From Diaporthe sp. PMI_573 (lineage: Eukaryota; Ascomycota; Sordariomycetes; Diaporthales; Diaporthaceae): 64,000 nucleotides of DNA. Where the stretch lies: the NCBI GenBank assembly GCA_021399435.1, contig JAJTUP010000033.1, positions 372,001-436,000 of the forward strand, read 5' to 3'. Positions 20,873-32,800 of the stretch are shown piece after piece. The notes under the pieces were generated by a model. The model made no database searches, had not been told where the DNA came from, and was given only the letters and a program-made list of their open reading frames with translations. Every line of letters begins with the position of its first letter. Position 1 is the stretch's first letter. The position numbers and the translations under genes are program-made.

Positions 20873-23127
20873 CTAATGTGCAAAACGGAAATCAAGTCTC
20901 TGCTGCCCTTCATCTTTGGTGTTGATCAAATAATGTTCTTGCTCCCCAGTCGTCATTGCGTTCCACTTTCGATCGCGGACACGATTCCGCCAGAAGTAGA
21001 AAGCCTTGACCAGGTACATCAATACAATGTTAAAACAGGTTATGCCCAGAAGAATGCTGTTGCCTCTCTTGTAGAGGGGCTTATCATCATCCCTGTAGAT
21101 GTTGGATGCGATAATGTTCCCCGACTGTACAAACATGTTGTACAAAGCTGCGGAGACAGCGCGGGCCCGAACCGCGTTGCTGTTCTTCGCGTTCCAGGCC
21201 ACCAAGATTGCGTGGCAGTACGGGTATGAGAGAAGCGCAGTAAGTATTCCGTATCGGACCCACGGAGATGCAGACGCAGGTAGGACCACCAAAGCAAGCA
21301 CCCAGGGGAAGATCCAGATGTTGGCAAAGGAGGACACGATCGCCCTTTCCTGGAGTCGCCGGGAGACCCAGGTGACAAAGAGGAGATTCAGAGCGAACAT
21401 GACCTGCGACGGAATAACGAGCAGATTGGCCTCGAAAACCGAGAAACCCAGCTGTCGCAGGATGAGAGACAGGTAGTTTTGTGGAGGACTCGGCGGGATA
21501 TAAGTCGTCAGACCGACAAGATAGAGCGGCCACTGCTCCCAGTCTTGGATTGCCTTCCACAGTAGCTTGGGTCCAACGGCCTGACGGTTGTTCATGTCAC
21601 CCTTGCTTGGGTCATCACGGAGCAAGCGGTTGACCATGATCTTCTCCTCTCGCTCATCAAACCATCCTTTGGAGCCGCGAAACCAGTTGCGAGTCTGGCA
21701 GGGGCCTGGGGGCATTAGTCCGAAAGAGAAGAGGCCAACAATCAAGGTGAGAATGCCTTCAAGCAGGAAGAGCCACTGCCACCCAGACCAACCGTTGATT
21801 CCTCTCATCTGAAGGACACCTGCCGCGAGCAAAGAGCCAACGACGTTGACGGTGCTGAGGGCCGTCCACTAATGAAAATATCAGTGTCAGTATGGTCCGA
21901 TTTGCAGAAGTCTGAGAGCAAGGTGAGCAAGGACGAAGAACTCACAAACCATGCCAAACGAGTGGGGAGCTCATTAGATTTGTAAAAGTAAGTGAGGTAA
22001 AGCACAATGTCTATCAATTTAAGCCAGTCAGTATTTGTTTGTCGTCAAGGTACACTTGCCCGGATATATCAAAGATTGCTCGATAGCAAGTGAGACGTAA
22101 ACGAATAATTGGAAGCAACCCAGAAAGGCGGCAGTGACTGACCTGGAATGAAACCACCCATAAGCAAGCCGAGAAGAGCTTTGATGGCGTAGAAGCCGGC
22201 ACGGCTTGTGATGAACGTTTGTGACCCGGCAACGATGGACCAACCAACGATGATGGACGGAATCCATCGGTCAGCACCAAGCTTTTTGCTTATAAGGCCG
22301 CTCGGAAGCTCTGCCGAGAGGAACGACGCGAGGAAGATAGTTTGTCCGTAGTTGAAATCATTTGTGTTCATGCCTGTGCAAATATTATGTTAACCAAGCA
22401 AAGAAAGCATCAAATTCGAGTTGCATGGGAGCAACTTGCCTAATTCATCGAGCATATTGTCTGAAATCGCCCTGTTGATATTCCTGCGATGCACTACAGT
22501 GTTCAGAGTCAGTTATCAAAGAACCAAAGAAGCAGCTTCATGCCAATACGGTAAGGAGTGAGCCACAAGGTGTCTACAGCCTGTGTCAAAACCTGCAGCC
22601 TGTAAAGTCTTTGTTGTATGGGCTAAAGATGGTGTATGTCTGTCCTTAGAGTGGTTAAAGATTGTATGCAAAAGCTGCTTACTATCGAGAGCACAAAACA
22701 TGATCCACTTTAACACTCAAGTCAGTAAGCGTGTCAAAAGCATCATTTGCACAGCTCACCGGCCGTTTTGCCCGCAAAATACAGCTTTGAACATTTCCTA
22801 GCGACTCCAAGATACAATGGCCGGGAGACCACTTACGGCCCAGGTCATAATTCTCAGGTCGACCTTCCTGACAAGTTTCCGCTCATCTTCGGCAGTCCAT
22901 GTAAATCCTGGATCAAACCGATGTCTGTTTTCATACCCAGCTTTCTCGTAGATGTTGCGCCAGTGTTCTGCAGCAAGTGGATCGGAGAACACATGGCTCC
23001 GAGCGTTAGGGCCATCAAGGTCATCACCGCTCTGAGAATCGGCTTCGGTAGCGGGATCCGCCGTTACCTTGATCTTTTCAGGGTCTAAAGCGGCCGAGGG
23101 ATCTACTGCATCTCTGGGGTCCTTCAT
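20873..23127 (-). CDS. MFS permease, Dal5-like anion:cation symporter type
   Basis: 553 residues, plasma-membrane transporter of the major facilitator superfamily. Exons: 23127-22837, 22707-22683, 22493-22440, 22373-22143, 22010-21946, 21868-20873; the total is in frame. The hydrophilic N-terminus (about 90 residues) ends EDERKLVRKVDLRIMTW, typical of the allantoate/vitamin permease group. Then RRNINRAISDNMLDELG-MNTNDFNYGQ, SAELPSGLISKKLGADRWIP (loop 2-3 signature), LGLLMGGFIPD-IVLYLTYFYKSNELPTRLAWF, LMPPGPCQTRNWFRG, and FVTWVSRRLQERA in the second half. About 12 membrane spans are expected. The 25 nt second exon and a GC-AG third intron (22374-22439) are unusual. Intron 2 is an ILE-A copy. 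The substrate cannot be inferred; an organic anion or small acid is likely for the group. Confidence 0.9.
22494..22682 (-). repeat. ILE-A copy 2, repeated intron (189 bp)
   Basis: Second intron of the MFS gene in phase 1. Sense ends gtaagcagct and aacactgtag, with aactgactct near the end. It is the most diverged of the four copies in its middle, where the central inverted repeat is degraded (gagccacaaggtgtct), but both ends match the other copies clearly. Confidence 0.8.
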
Positions 23128-24776
23128 TGTGGAGGCGGTTCTGGTGTACTGCCGAAATAACGTTTCGGAAGGATGAATGAAACGACTGGTTGACTCCAAG
23201 ATCAGGAACGTCGCACCCACGGCCTAAATGGGCGCTGTAATTCGACAGAAAGCTAAGCTCTGCAGGATTTATAGCTCCGTGAAATGCATGGTTGGATCAT
23301 AGTGTGGTTGTTGCAAAGAGTACCAAGCCTTGCATCATCGTTGCCAAGATAAGATTATCAGTTGGATTCCGTCCTATCGGTGTCGCCATGTCGGAATGTC
23401 TGAACGGTATTGGTACTTGGCGTCGGGATAAATTTTTCAGAGACGATACAGAATTATGCCCTTGATAACGGATGAATGGGAGGATACCATGTAGGGTTTT
23501 GGTCGTTGTTGCTGTCATGATGCAGTGCCGCCTCTGATGACAGTCAGTTAGATTCTGCAGGTACTCTACTAGCACACTACCTTGAAAGATGACCAGTCTT
23601 GATTGCGATAAGAAGTCCCGAGTGACAGCTTTCCGATGAGGGGGCGTAGAGACCCGAGTGTCTAACCTAGGTATGCCTGTTCGGCAATGTGTCTAGCATG
23701 AGAAGGCTCATGGGGTTGATTGGATTCTTTCTTCCCCCACGAAGATGCTCTTGAATGATCCTAAATGGACTTTGGCACTGCGTGACTTCGATATTGGTTT
23801 ACAATTCACCACCGTCAGCTACAGCGTTGCTTGGACCCTCTCAATATTGTGAGGGCCGACGGGCAGAGGAGCTACGTCGCAGTGGTCTGCAACTATGGGC
23901 GGGCCTGTTCTCAAAGCTCACTTGCCGAACTGGGTTACGCGTTTGATGCCGTGAGACCAAAACAAAATGCTCAGGTCGAGTTCGCCTGTTCTGAAAAACA
24001 GCTGGGATAGCCTACCTTCAGGTAATTATACTGTTGCTCGCCGATAACAGCCGGGGTGTCGCATACGCTGCCTGGACGAAGAATAAGGAGGGCAGTGCCT
24101 GGCTTCATACGTGCTTATGCTGCAGGTACAGAATCGACGAAGCCCCCACATGTCGGCCATCACCCTTGAATATTTTCATCCTGCACGAGTCAGCTGTTTA
24201 TCTCCAGAAGTCAGCAGTCGACCAATTTCACAAGCCGTTGTGTAACGAGAGTCGTAGGTAGCCTGTTCCAACTCTGGTAATTCACTGTTCGCTATAACTT
24301 TCGCCTATTCCTACAGTCTTCGTTAATTCTGTTGAATATTCTGGACTTACTTTCTTGATCAAAGTATTTCATGTTAGGTCTGCATTAATTGACCTTGTGA
24401 AATGACTTGGTAGTCTTAGAACAGTGTACGCGTGTAGCGTGCCCCACAGCTTGGTGGTCAACCGCGAAAGCTCTTCTTTGGAATGAGGAATCCCAAGAAA
24501 ACGGCAGACTAACTTGAATTGAACTGGTTTATTTTAATTTGTCATGATCGATGGTCCGCAACGACATGAATGGTAAACACAGACATAGGGGAGGAGATTG
24601 GACAGGTTAACTACCAAGCGATATTGCCGGTGTATTTGGCTATTATTTGTTTGACTTACTTGCTACTAAGTTAGAACGGGATTTAATATTCCATATTCCA
24701 CCTAACTCTTGGCTATGGTCAATATCTCGCTAAATTCTCAACTATCTGGCAATGAGCACAACAGGCATGATCAACT
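23128..24776. other. intergenic, 1.65 kb
   Basis: Upstream of the MFS gene and downstream of the FAD oxidase gene. No coding region supported. Towards 24300-24720 the sequence becomes AT-rich. Confidence 0.5.
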
Positions 24777-26971
24777 CTATACATATACAGAACATAAGGG
24801 CGAGTCTGAGCTCTCCACGAACGCCTCACTGCCCACACATGTAGCACAATAGAAGGTATTATGCGGATCATATTTCTTCTTTGTGGCCAAGTGTTCCGCA
24901 TACTTGTCACCATAAAACGCGGTCTTCCAGTCTGGGTCATTTCTATCCCCTTCATTCATGTAACCTCCCGTGTCCGGTGCTAATTTCTTCAAAGCAGCTC
25001 CTTTGACATAGGTTACATCGTTCATGACAGAGTATCGTTTAGTATGAGAAGCATTTAAGGAAACGCCTCGACCTACTGTGACAAAATAATTGGAGGTGCG
25101 CCATGCAGGATGTAGTCCAGAAGTTTCGTCGGCCCCATCCGCGAATACCTGGCCGCCCGAGACGAGATCAACCACGTTGACGGTGTACTCTTCTGGCTTG
25201 CCGGCGATGATCCCAACGGCCTCACGAACAGCGGTGTGATTTGTGAGGGCATGGCGGTTGATAAGCCTTCTAAGCAAGACGTTAGTCCTGCTAACGTATC
25301 CTAAAGTGTTGCATTCTAGAGCGTTCCAAAACATGAAAGACGGAGACCCGTGACAGGAGAAGAGTGATGCTTACGAGGTCAATATGGACGAAGACCCTGT
25401 GGCATCGTACAACCCTGACTCGGCATCATAGAATGACCAGTAGTCAGTATAGGAGGCAAAGTCCTCGCTGATGGAGAGTGTTTTGTTGAAGACTTGGAGC
25501 TTGGTTCTGACAGGCGCGAAAGCGGATTCTGCTTCGGACTGATTCATGCCGATGGTCCAAAAACCATGTAAATATCCCGAGGTCGCATTGCCCATAAACA
25601 GTCCAGGATAACTGCTGGACCAAAAACCATACCCTGCATAGCCCGCGTCGCTTAGGTCAGGCAGTGACTGTAGTATGATGGTCACGGCGTCGAGAAGGTC
25701 GGAATTGTCGGCAGTGTTCGATAGTGGCGCCAAGGATAGGTGTTGGGCTGTCACCACATCGATATTTGGATACGTTTTGACCGTAGTGCCCAGAACAATA
25801 CCATATCCGGGGCCACCACCTCTGATCGCCGTGAAAAGATCTCTGTGCTCGCAGTGATTGGCAGTGATGACTTCTCCACTGGCGAGCAGAACTCGGGCCT
25901 CGAGAATTTGGTCTGCTCCCATACCGTAATTGCGCGTTGCTGGACCGTGTCCGCCGCCGGATGGCCAACCACCAATAGCCCCTGGTGAGACCGCGCCTCC
26001 ACCGACGACAATGACGTTGTTCGCGCTCGCAAATGCATTCACATTCTCCCACTGATATGCGCCGTCTATGACTATAGCACTTCTAGTCCAATTCGACATC
26101 TGGCAGCCGTTGACAGAGGAGTAGATTTCCTGGAAATCTAGCTTGTTCCGAAAGTAGCGGAGCCAGATTTCAAGACTCCCAAAGCCATCCGAGCGACCAA
26201 GTAGGTCATGGCCTGTGCTTGTTACAACCAATCTGATGTTGTTTTCTCGAGCGAACATCATTGTCGAATTGATCTCGTCCAGATTGGTCGCATTGACAGC
26301 GTATTGAGGATTTATGCCGAGTGTACATGTCATCGGCACCTCGTTTTCGGCATAGTTGACCGGCGCACAGGTGATATTATAGGGGTATGGTCTTCCGATC
26401 GGATTCGTCTGCAGCATTGAAAGTCAGTTATCAGAGCACCAAGGGAGTAGTTTTATACAAATGGGGGAAATAAAGGGCCACAGTGTGGCCACAGCTTTTC
26501 TCAAACCACCAGCGTAATAAGTTCTTCGAGGGTAGACCACAGAGGGGAGGTGTTTCTTCTGGAAGGGGTTAAGATTGTATCCAGAAGCTGCTTACGGTCA
26601 TGAAGTCCTGGTCTGCCCACATCTGCGTGACATATCCGCAATGACCTGAATCAAATGCTGCCCCTGGGTAGCATGATTGAGCAATAGGGGTGGACTTGAC
26701 TAGGGCTCCCCCGACTGTCACATTGAAAAGGTCCCAAGACTGAAGAGATGGCCAACAATGGTCTTGAGGGCCCTGCAATTCAACAAATCGAGTCAGCTGT
26801 GGGAGAATTCGGGCGGTACATCGTCGAGAATTGGTAACTCACACATCTGCAGGAGGAAACAGGAGAAGTGCTTGAGTTGCTTGTAGCACCCGAATTCAGT
26901 CGCCCAGAAACGACTTTGCTCAGGGAGCACGCAAGCAAGAACAAGATCCTACGCATTTTGCTGAAGAGCAT
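24777..26971 (-). CDS. secreted FAD-linked oxidoreductase, BBE-like
   Basis: 610 residues from exons 26971-26843, 26772-26596, 26408-25375 and 25269-24777. The N-terminus is a signal peptide (RRILFLLACSLSKVVSG). The ATG at 26956 may be the true start, since the 15 bases before it resemble an intron acceptor. The FAD_binding_4 domain shows NNIRLVVTSTGHDLLGRS (His position that binds FAD in this family), GGGAVSPGAIGGWPSGGGHGP, GMGADQILEARVLLASGE and AIRGGGPGYGIV. The C-terminal BBE segment holds YCATCVGSE. Many NxS/T sites fit a secreted glycoprotein. Family members oxidise alcohols, sugars or alkaloid-like compounds with oxygen; the substrate here is unknown. Two of its three introns are repeat introns (ILE-A at 26409-26595, ILE-B at 25270-25374). 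Confidence 0.92.
25270..25374 (-). repeat. ILE-B copy 2, repeated intron (105 bp)
   Basis: Last intron of the FAD oxidase gene in phase 2; exons join as SSILTS-RLINRHAL. Sense strand starts gtaagcatcactc, ends gtcttgcttag and carries ttttggaac and aggactaac (branch). Confidence 0.85.
26409..26595 (-). repeat. ILE-A copy 3, repeated intron (187 bp)
   Basis: Second intron of the FAD oxidase gene, phase 0, between DQDFMT and TNPIGRPYPY. The best preserved copy. It has an inverted repeat ggccacagtgtggcc at 26476-26490 and a second pair, cttctgga at 26556-26563 with tccagaag at 26580-26587. Sense ends are gtaagcagct and aatgctgcag, with taactgac as branch. Confidence 0.87.
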
Positions 26972-28159
26972 GAGTCAGTGAAGACTAGGCGCCGATGTCA
27001 ACTCAACTTGTTGAATACATACAAGTTGAAGAGTAAATGGTTTTCAAAGGTGATGCGGGGAGCAGCGCGGTGAGACGCATCAGCACTAGGCGACTTGGCT
27101 CATGAACTCTACGTTCCGCCACTTGCGTGCCTTAGTGGAGATGTGCTTGAGCGTGAAATCCGGCAGTGGGGGTGAATTCAACAAGAATCGCAAAAAAGAA
27201 TTATGAGTCGCCGCATACTCACTTAACAGGCTGGGATGAAGTCAGAAGCCTCGTGTTAATGTCAATGCAAGGATAGTCAAGATGCTTCGACTTCGTACTA
27301 AGACAGCTGCTCATCAACAACAATTCTCTTGGCTCACACTAGTAGGCATCAAATAATCAATCATTGAACCCAGAAGCCATGCCAAATTTTGTGCTATGAA
27401 AGACGACGGTCAGCCGAGTCACGCGGGTCTTGCCGTGGCAGGAGATGCGATCATGGCAGCATGAAGCTAGAGTGTGAGCTTTGGCATTTGAACGCTTCAA
27501 GTTGTGTGTCGTGTCGTTGTATAACGGACAAAATCATAAACCAGCAGCTCGCGGGACAATGATGCCCGTACAGGGCGCTGTCTATAAACTGAACTCAGCC
27601 CGATATTCCATCTGCAGAGAGCAGGCGCAAATGAACCATGGCCGGTGGAGCTATTTCAAATGCGTTTCAACAGCCTGTCTTGATTATGGTGTACAAGATA
27701 TGCATGTCGCATGCCTGGCCGCCGGCTTCTTCAGGTCTGTAATAGACTCTGGGAAAACGGTGGATAAAAATACATAGATTCTGGTTGGAGCTTCTTATCG
27801 GGATCGAAATGTCTCGGGATCCGTAATATGTTGTGTCTCAAAGTGAGTCGCAGAATGTATTAGTTATAGATTAGTGATGAAGCCTTTCGGCCTCATCACT
27901 ATTCAGAATTATATGCAGAGTTGTAACTCAGGCTCCAGACTTTACACCTGTAGCGACTGAGCATGCTGGTATACGAAAGCAAACAATTTGACGGTCAGAA
28001 ACATAACTGCTCATTCATCTCCAGACGTACTCGCCCTTCAGTCATTGTCGTAAAGACCCAAAATTTCCCTCAAACTCCAACAACCAAGAAACATATTTCC
28101 AAATATTGATGGGCCAAAGAAGACCTGCGAAGACAATGGCCGGCCTCGATGGGAGATCT
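26972..28159. other. intergenic, 1.2 kb
   Basis: Promoter side of the FAD oxidase gene and 3' flank of the GPI-type gene. No coding region supported; a strong hairpin at 27872-27901 is listed separately. Confidence 0.5.
27872..27901. other. hairpin, 13 bp stem with TTTC loop
   Basis: tagtgatgaagcc and ggcctcatcacta flank tttc, giving 12 of 13 paired positions. It lies about 260 bp beyond the end of the GPI-type gene. It could mark a 3' UTR element or be an isolated inverted repeat. Confidence 0.5.
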
Positions 28160-28684
28160 TCACATAGCACCGGCAACAGCAGCAACGCCAAGCGCGGCGA
28201 CACCGGCGACAGCCATGCCAGTGCACCGTGGGGCAGCGTTCTGGGTGCCGGTGGCCCTGGCCTCGACGCTGGTAAACACACTCTCCCAGGCGTCGTCGTA
28301 TTGGGCAACAGCGGTCTGCAGGGCCCCGGGCACGTTGTCGCGGTACCAGCCGTTGGTGGTGACAGCGCCCCAGTTCCAGTACGAGGCGCTGAGCGACTCG
28401 ACAACGCTGGAGCCGCCGTCCTCCTCCGCCGCCGACCAGATGGCCTCGACGATATCGCGGTAGTCGGAGCGCATCGCGAACGACGTCTGAGCACTATAGA
28501 GAGCCGACGCCAGTGTTGTTGCGTACTGGCCCGTGGCCCACGTAGGGGTCGCTTCGCCCTCGTAGACTTCTGAGAGGAAGGACGACGCGTCTGTTGACGC
28601 CGGGATGGAGGTGCCTGTTGGTGTTGTGTCGGCTGCGGCCAGGCTGGCCAGGCCCATAAAGATGGCGGGGATAAAAGACTTCAT
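28160..28684 (-). CDS. small secreted, probably GPI-anchored protein
   Basis: 174 residues in one exon. A clean signal peptide opens the protein (KSFIPAIFMGLASLAAA, cleavage after about residue 18). The body (about 19-145) is rich in Ser, Thr, Ala and Trp with only one cysteine late (PRCTG). The C-terminus is a small-residue stretch followed by a hydrophobic tail (MAVAGVAALGVAAVAGAM), the layout of a GPI-attachment signal. The product is expected at the cell surface. I recognise no enzyme family. Position between the oxidase and OPT genes, on the same strand, is noted, but a functional link is not shown. Confidence 0.8.
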   Translation of the reverse strand: MKSFIPAIFMGLASLAAADTTPTGTSIPASTDASSFLSEVYEGEATPTWATGQYATTLASALYSAQTSFAMRSDYRDIVEAIWSAAEEDGGSSVVESLSASYWNWGAVTTNGWYRDNVPGALQTAVAQYDDAWESVFTSVEARATGTQNAAPRCTGMAVAGVAALGVAAVAGAM

Positions 28685-29891
28685 TTCGAATTTTCTTGGT
28701 GTTCAGACTTCTTCAGTGCTGCCGTCCAAGGTCGTCACGGTTCTAGATGTCACAATGGGAAAAAATGGGGAGAGGAGGATGATGGAAATGGTCCGTTCCG
28801 AAAAGCACGAGGAAATATTTCGGATTTAATTGCACTCCTTCGCGTCATGCAATGCTGCCGTCCAAATTCCACAACGGCCTGGTGGTACCAAATTTCACGT
28901 TCTTCCCTCACAGGCAGGGAGGCGAATCAGAGAGGATCATTTCTCGTGTAGAGGGTCTGCAGGAGGCGCTAGCAGGACATCACTCCCAATCTGGTTACCA
29001 AGCACACCATTTCGAGAGCTTCTGCCTACGCTTAAATGATTTCGACGCATGGCTGCGGCACGGAGCCCAGAATTCAACATTCTGTCCAGTGATGGTTTAT
29101 CCTTTTGACGCTAACCAGGGGTTTCCGCAGGTCCCGCCACGCTGGTGATGGAATGACTCCCGCCCGACAACATTCGTCACCGCTCCGAGCATCCCCACTG
29201 CAACGAAGCCTGCTCGGCGAAGGATTTGATCAAGCACTTGGCCCTACTTGAGTTGTTCTGCCTGTCATCCAATCGAGCGGGCTCGGTGCCTAAAAAGAAG
29301 AGTTGTTGCCAAGGCGCCAACTTACACAAGGCTGACTTGACTATCGGCATATGAACAAAAGATCTGTCTCCTGCCTGCATTTAACTGCTGCGACGGACGA
29401 GAGACTTTTGTTTTCAATTGATCGGGGATAAGTCTCAGCGACGGCGCAAATACTTTAGCATGTGAGAATGTGTTCATATCAAAAAAAAAAAAACCACCGA
29501 ATTTCGCATATGCGCCAAGCCGTGGCTTAATTTAAAAAAAAATGCAAGCTTGATCGCGACATATACCAAAGCTTCGGCGCGCCAAGGAGCATCTGGGGTA
29601 CGGCAAGCGGGCGGGAAAACAGTCGCTTCACACAACATGAGTCCGGACACCGGAGCCGACGCAGCCAATGCTTGCGGACAACCTAGAGAAGGGCACGGGC
29701 ATGGTCTTGCGTCGATACCGGCAGCTCAAAGAATTGCATTTGATGGTTCAAATTGTTGAGCTGAGCTGGATTTCTATCCCGAGGCAGGGCATTATAGACG
29801 CTGGACCATTCGTGGGTAGCTCGCCTGTTCAAGTCCGCAACTCCCAAGTCTAAAGGTAATCTCGCCATTCGCAACCCGAAACGCTCAGTAT
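28685..29891. other. intergenic, 1.2 kb
   Basis: Upstream of the GPI-type gene and downstream of the OPT gene. It includes two poly-A tracts near 29480 and 29532. No gene seen. Confidence 0.5.
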
Positions 29892-32800
29892 CTACTCTGA
29901 AGGTGACGGGCAAAGGTCATAGTAGCCATCGGCGTTGTTTCCCCACCACGTCGGAAACGGCTTTGACGGTCCGCCGGCACCGAAGACGGCAAACGACAGC
30001 ACGAAGAGCACAGCGAGGCTAGCACCATCGAACGCGCCCGTCACCAAGTACGAGTAGTCCCTGAAGATGCGCGGGCGGTAGTTGCGCAGGTAGAACTGGG
30101 TGAAGAAGCCGGCGATGACCTGGCTGAAGATGACGCAGGTCTGGCTCGCGTTGTAGGGAATGTAACCGGCGTACTGGATGAACTGCGGCAGGTTGAGCTC
30201 TGAGGTCGAGAGTCCTCTGATCTTGGGGACGAACTAAGTGGTACATAGAGTCAGTTGGTGAATCGAAACACGGGTATGATGAAGCGAATTTCGCAGTAAG
30301 ACCCACGAATACGAAGATGCGGTGGATGATGACAAGACCACCGCCAATTGCCAAACCGACAGGCACCATGTAGTATAGACCACCAGATCCATAGAGATAG
30401 TTGGCCAGCGCCCAGGACGTGGCGTTGGTGTTGTACGACTGCATCGTAGCACCGCTCCAGGAAGAGTTGCCGTTGCTGTTCACGAGTAGATCGCGGTTTC
30501 CGTTGACGATGCTGATCATGACAGCATAATTTATGAACCCACCCTTGACACGTGTTAGTCATCTGCTACGGAGCCGAAAGTGTTGCATTCTGGAACATCC
30601 CAAAGCATGAAAGACGGGTATCCGTGAAAGGGGAAGTGTGATGCTCACCAGGATGGTGCCGTATATTTGAGTGAGGAACATAACCCGAGGCGGGATTTTG
30701 ACTTGAGAAAGGTCAGCTCTGCACTAAGGCCACGAATGAGTTGCATAGGCACGTACGGTATTCACCCATCTTCAAGTCATTGCACAGGGTGACCGCGTTG
30801 GAGATGACATTGTGTGACCCTAACTTGTGTTAGTAAACTAGTTTGAAGCCTGAAAGGGAGACTCTGAGGGAAAATCGCTTACAAGCGGCAAAGTACATGT
30901 TTCCGACGGGGCGCCCAGGTAGCATGAGACCAGCCAGCATCTTCGACAAGTTGTTTGTGGCGATTCCGTTGCCGTACCGGGAGTAGAGAAGAGTGCTCTG
31001 CAGCATCGTAGTTAGAACGTGACTCTGTGAGGACTTAATGGCAGCTCTGTTGTAATAGCTTACCAAGGGTGCAATAAAAATCCCGAGTAGGAGCGAAACG
31101 ATGTACGCCCACGCGGGAAGTGTAATGTTCTCCTTTACGACGACAACGAGTCCAATGACGAAGCTAATCACAAGTACGATAATGTACCACCACCACGGCG
31201 TCTCCCTATAGTGCTTAGCCATGTGGGCGTGGTGTCGGTCATCATATCGCCCTGCCTTCGCACTCTTGTACGCTCTGACAATGTCTCCGCCCCAGAAAAC
31301 GAAGCAATGCATGACAAGAGCGCCAATCTGATTTGGTGTTAGCTCACGGAATCTGTACAAACAGCATATGTGGGATGACTACTCACAGCGGCATTTGCCA
31401 TAAACATCGCGTAGGCAAAGGAGCCAGTCAACCTCGGTAACCCGTTCTCAGCCAGAGCGGTCTGGTTGAGCACGCCGCCGGTGAAAACTTCGGTGATGGG
31501 GTACTTCATTCCAACAAAAGGTTAGCTGTGTCAGGGTCTGTAGGACGAACGCCAATCTGCCATGCTGGGTCTCGCGAGGCTTTCACAAAGCCGTAGCAAA
31601 TGGCCCGCGGCGATGTTGTCTGGGCGAGGGAAGTATTTCGGTTGAACAAATTCTCAGGATTTCATAAGCTGCCTACCTTTCCACCGTCATCTGTTCTAAG
31701 CGTGGTCGACATGAACGGAAGCGATTTCGATTCCCACGCATTCGTGTAATATATGCTAAGCATGGCAGCGAAGCAGACGAGGTATCCGACCGCGGCGTGG
31801 ACTTGCAGTTTGAGAGGAAGTGAGGTGTTGAAGGAGGTGATCTGCACATGCCTGAGTCAGTATATCATCTCATCGCTATGGGATCTATAATCTTACATAT
31901 TGCCAGTCGAAAGACAGACTGAACAATCCAATTCCTTCGTTGTTGATAGATCCACCGAATAGGTTTGTCAACACAGCAGCCTTGCTGCCAGTAGCTTTCA
32001 TTGCGGCTAGGCACTGTAAATTACATTAGTAAAAAGTCACAGCGTGTTTTAGACAGCATCGCGGAACGCTGCAAGACGGGCTTCAAGCCGGGAGCTTGTG
32101 CGCCAAAGGCGGTGCCTTTGGAAACCATGCATGGGGTCATGGATGCCATAGGAATCGGGGTTGCATACAGGGATAGAAACACTGTTCAGCCACGGAAACA
32201 TGTAGGCGGGGAACCATTCATACGCGAACATGCCGCAAAAAGCATACCAGAAGTACCGGAGCGGCTTCGAGTTCCTCAGGTCCTGCCAATGCAGTCCTTG
32301 GAGCGTCTTGACGGTTGGCAGGGTGCTCCAGTATACAGCATCGACGTGCCACACAGCGATCGGGCGCATCACACCACAAATGCCATACCCAAATAGGCCA
32401 ATGGAGATAGTACTCAAAATGACGGTGACGGCGCTCAAAGGCAGGTCGTAGAAGAGGTCTTGAGCGGCGAAAACCTGGACACTAGCGGAAGCGTTCGAGG
32501 CAGATGTCGCCGTGATGGCGCAAACGGCATGCTCTTTAAGGGTCCACGGCCCGGGATTGATGAAGTTGATAACAGAAATCCACTTGGGACGTTTACCCTC
32601 GTTGCCTTTGGCCCTCCATCGAGCCTCAAACTTGTCTCCGCGAGGGAGGAAGGCGGCCCACTGCAGCATGCAGAGTCAGCTATCAAAGGACCAAGGGAAT
32701 AGTTTCATATAAATCAGGGGAGAAAATGGCCACAATGTGGTCATTGCCTGTTTCGGGGCCAGCAGCATGACAAATTCTTTGAAGCATATGCCATAGAGGG

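Noticed and set aside
30234..30306. OPT intron 11 with accaactgactct near its end, as in ILE-A
   Set aside because: The shared part is just the branch-site region; length (73 bp) and remaining sequence differ.
31504..31676. OPT intron 5 (173 bp), which begins gtaggcagctt like ILE-A
   Set aside because: Only the first dozen bases match; the rest does not align, so it is not counted as a copy.
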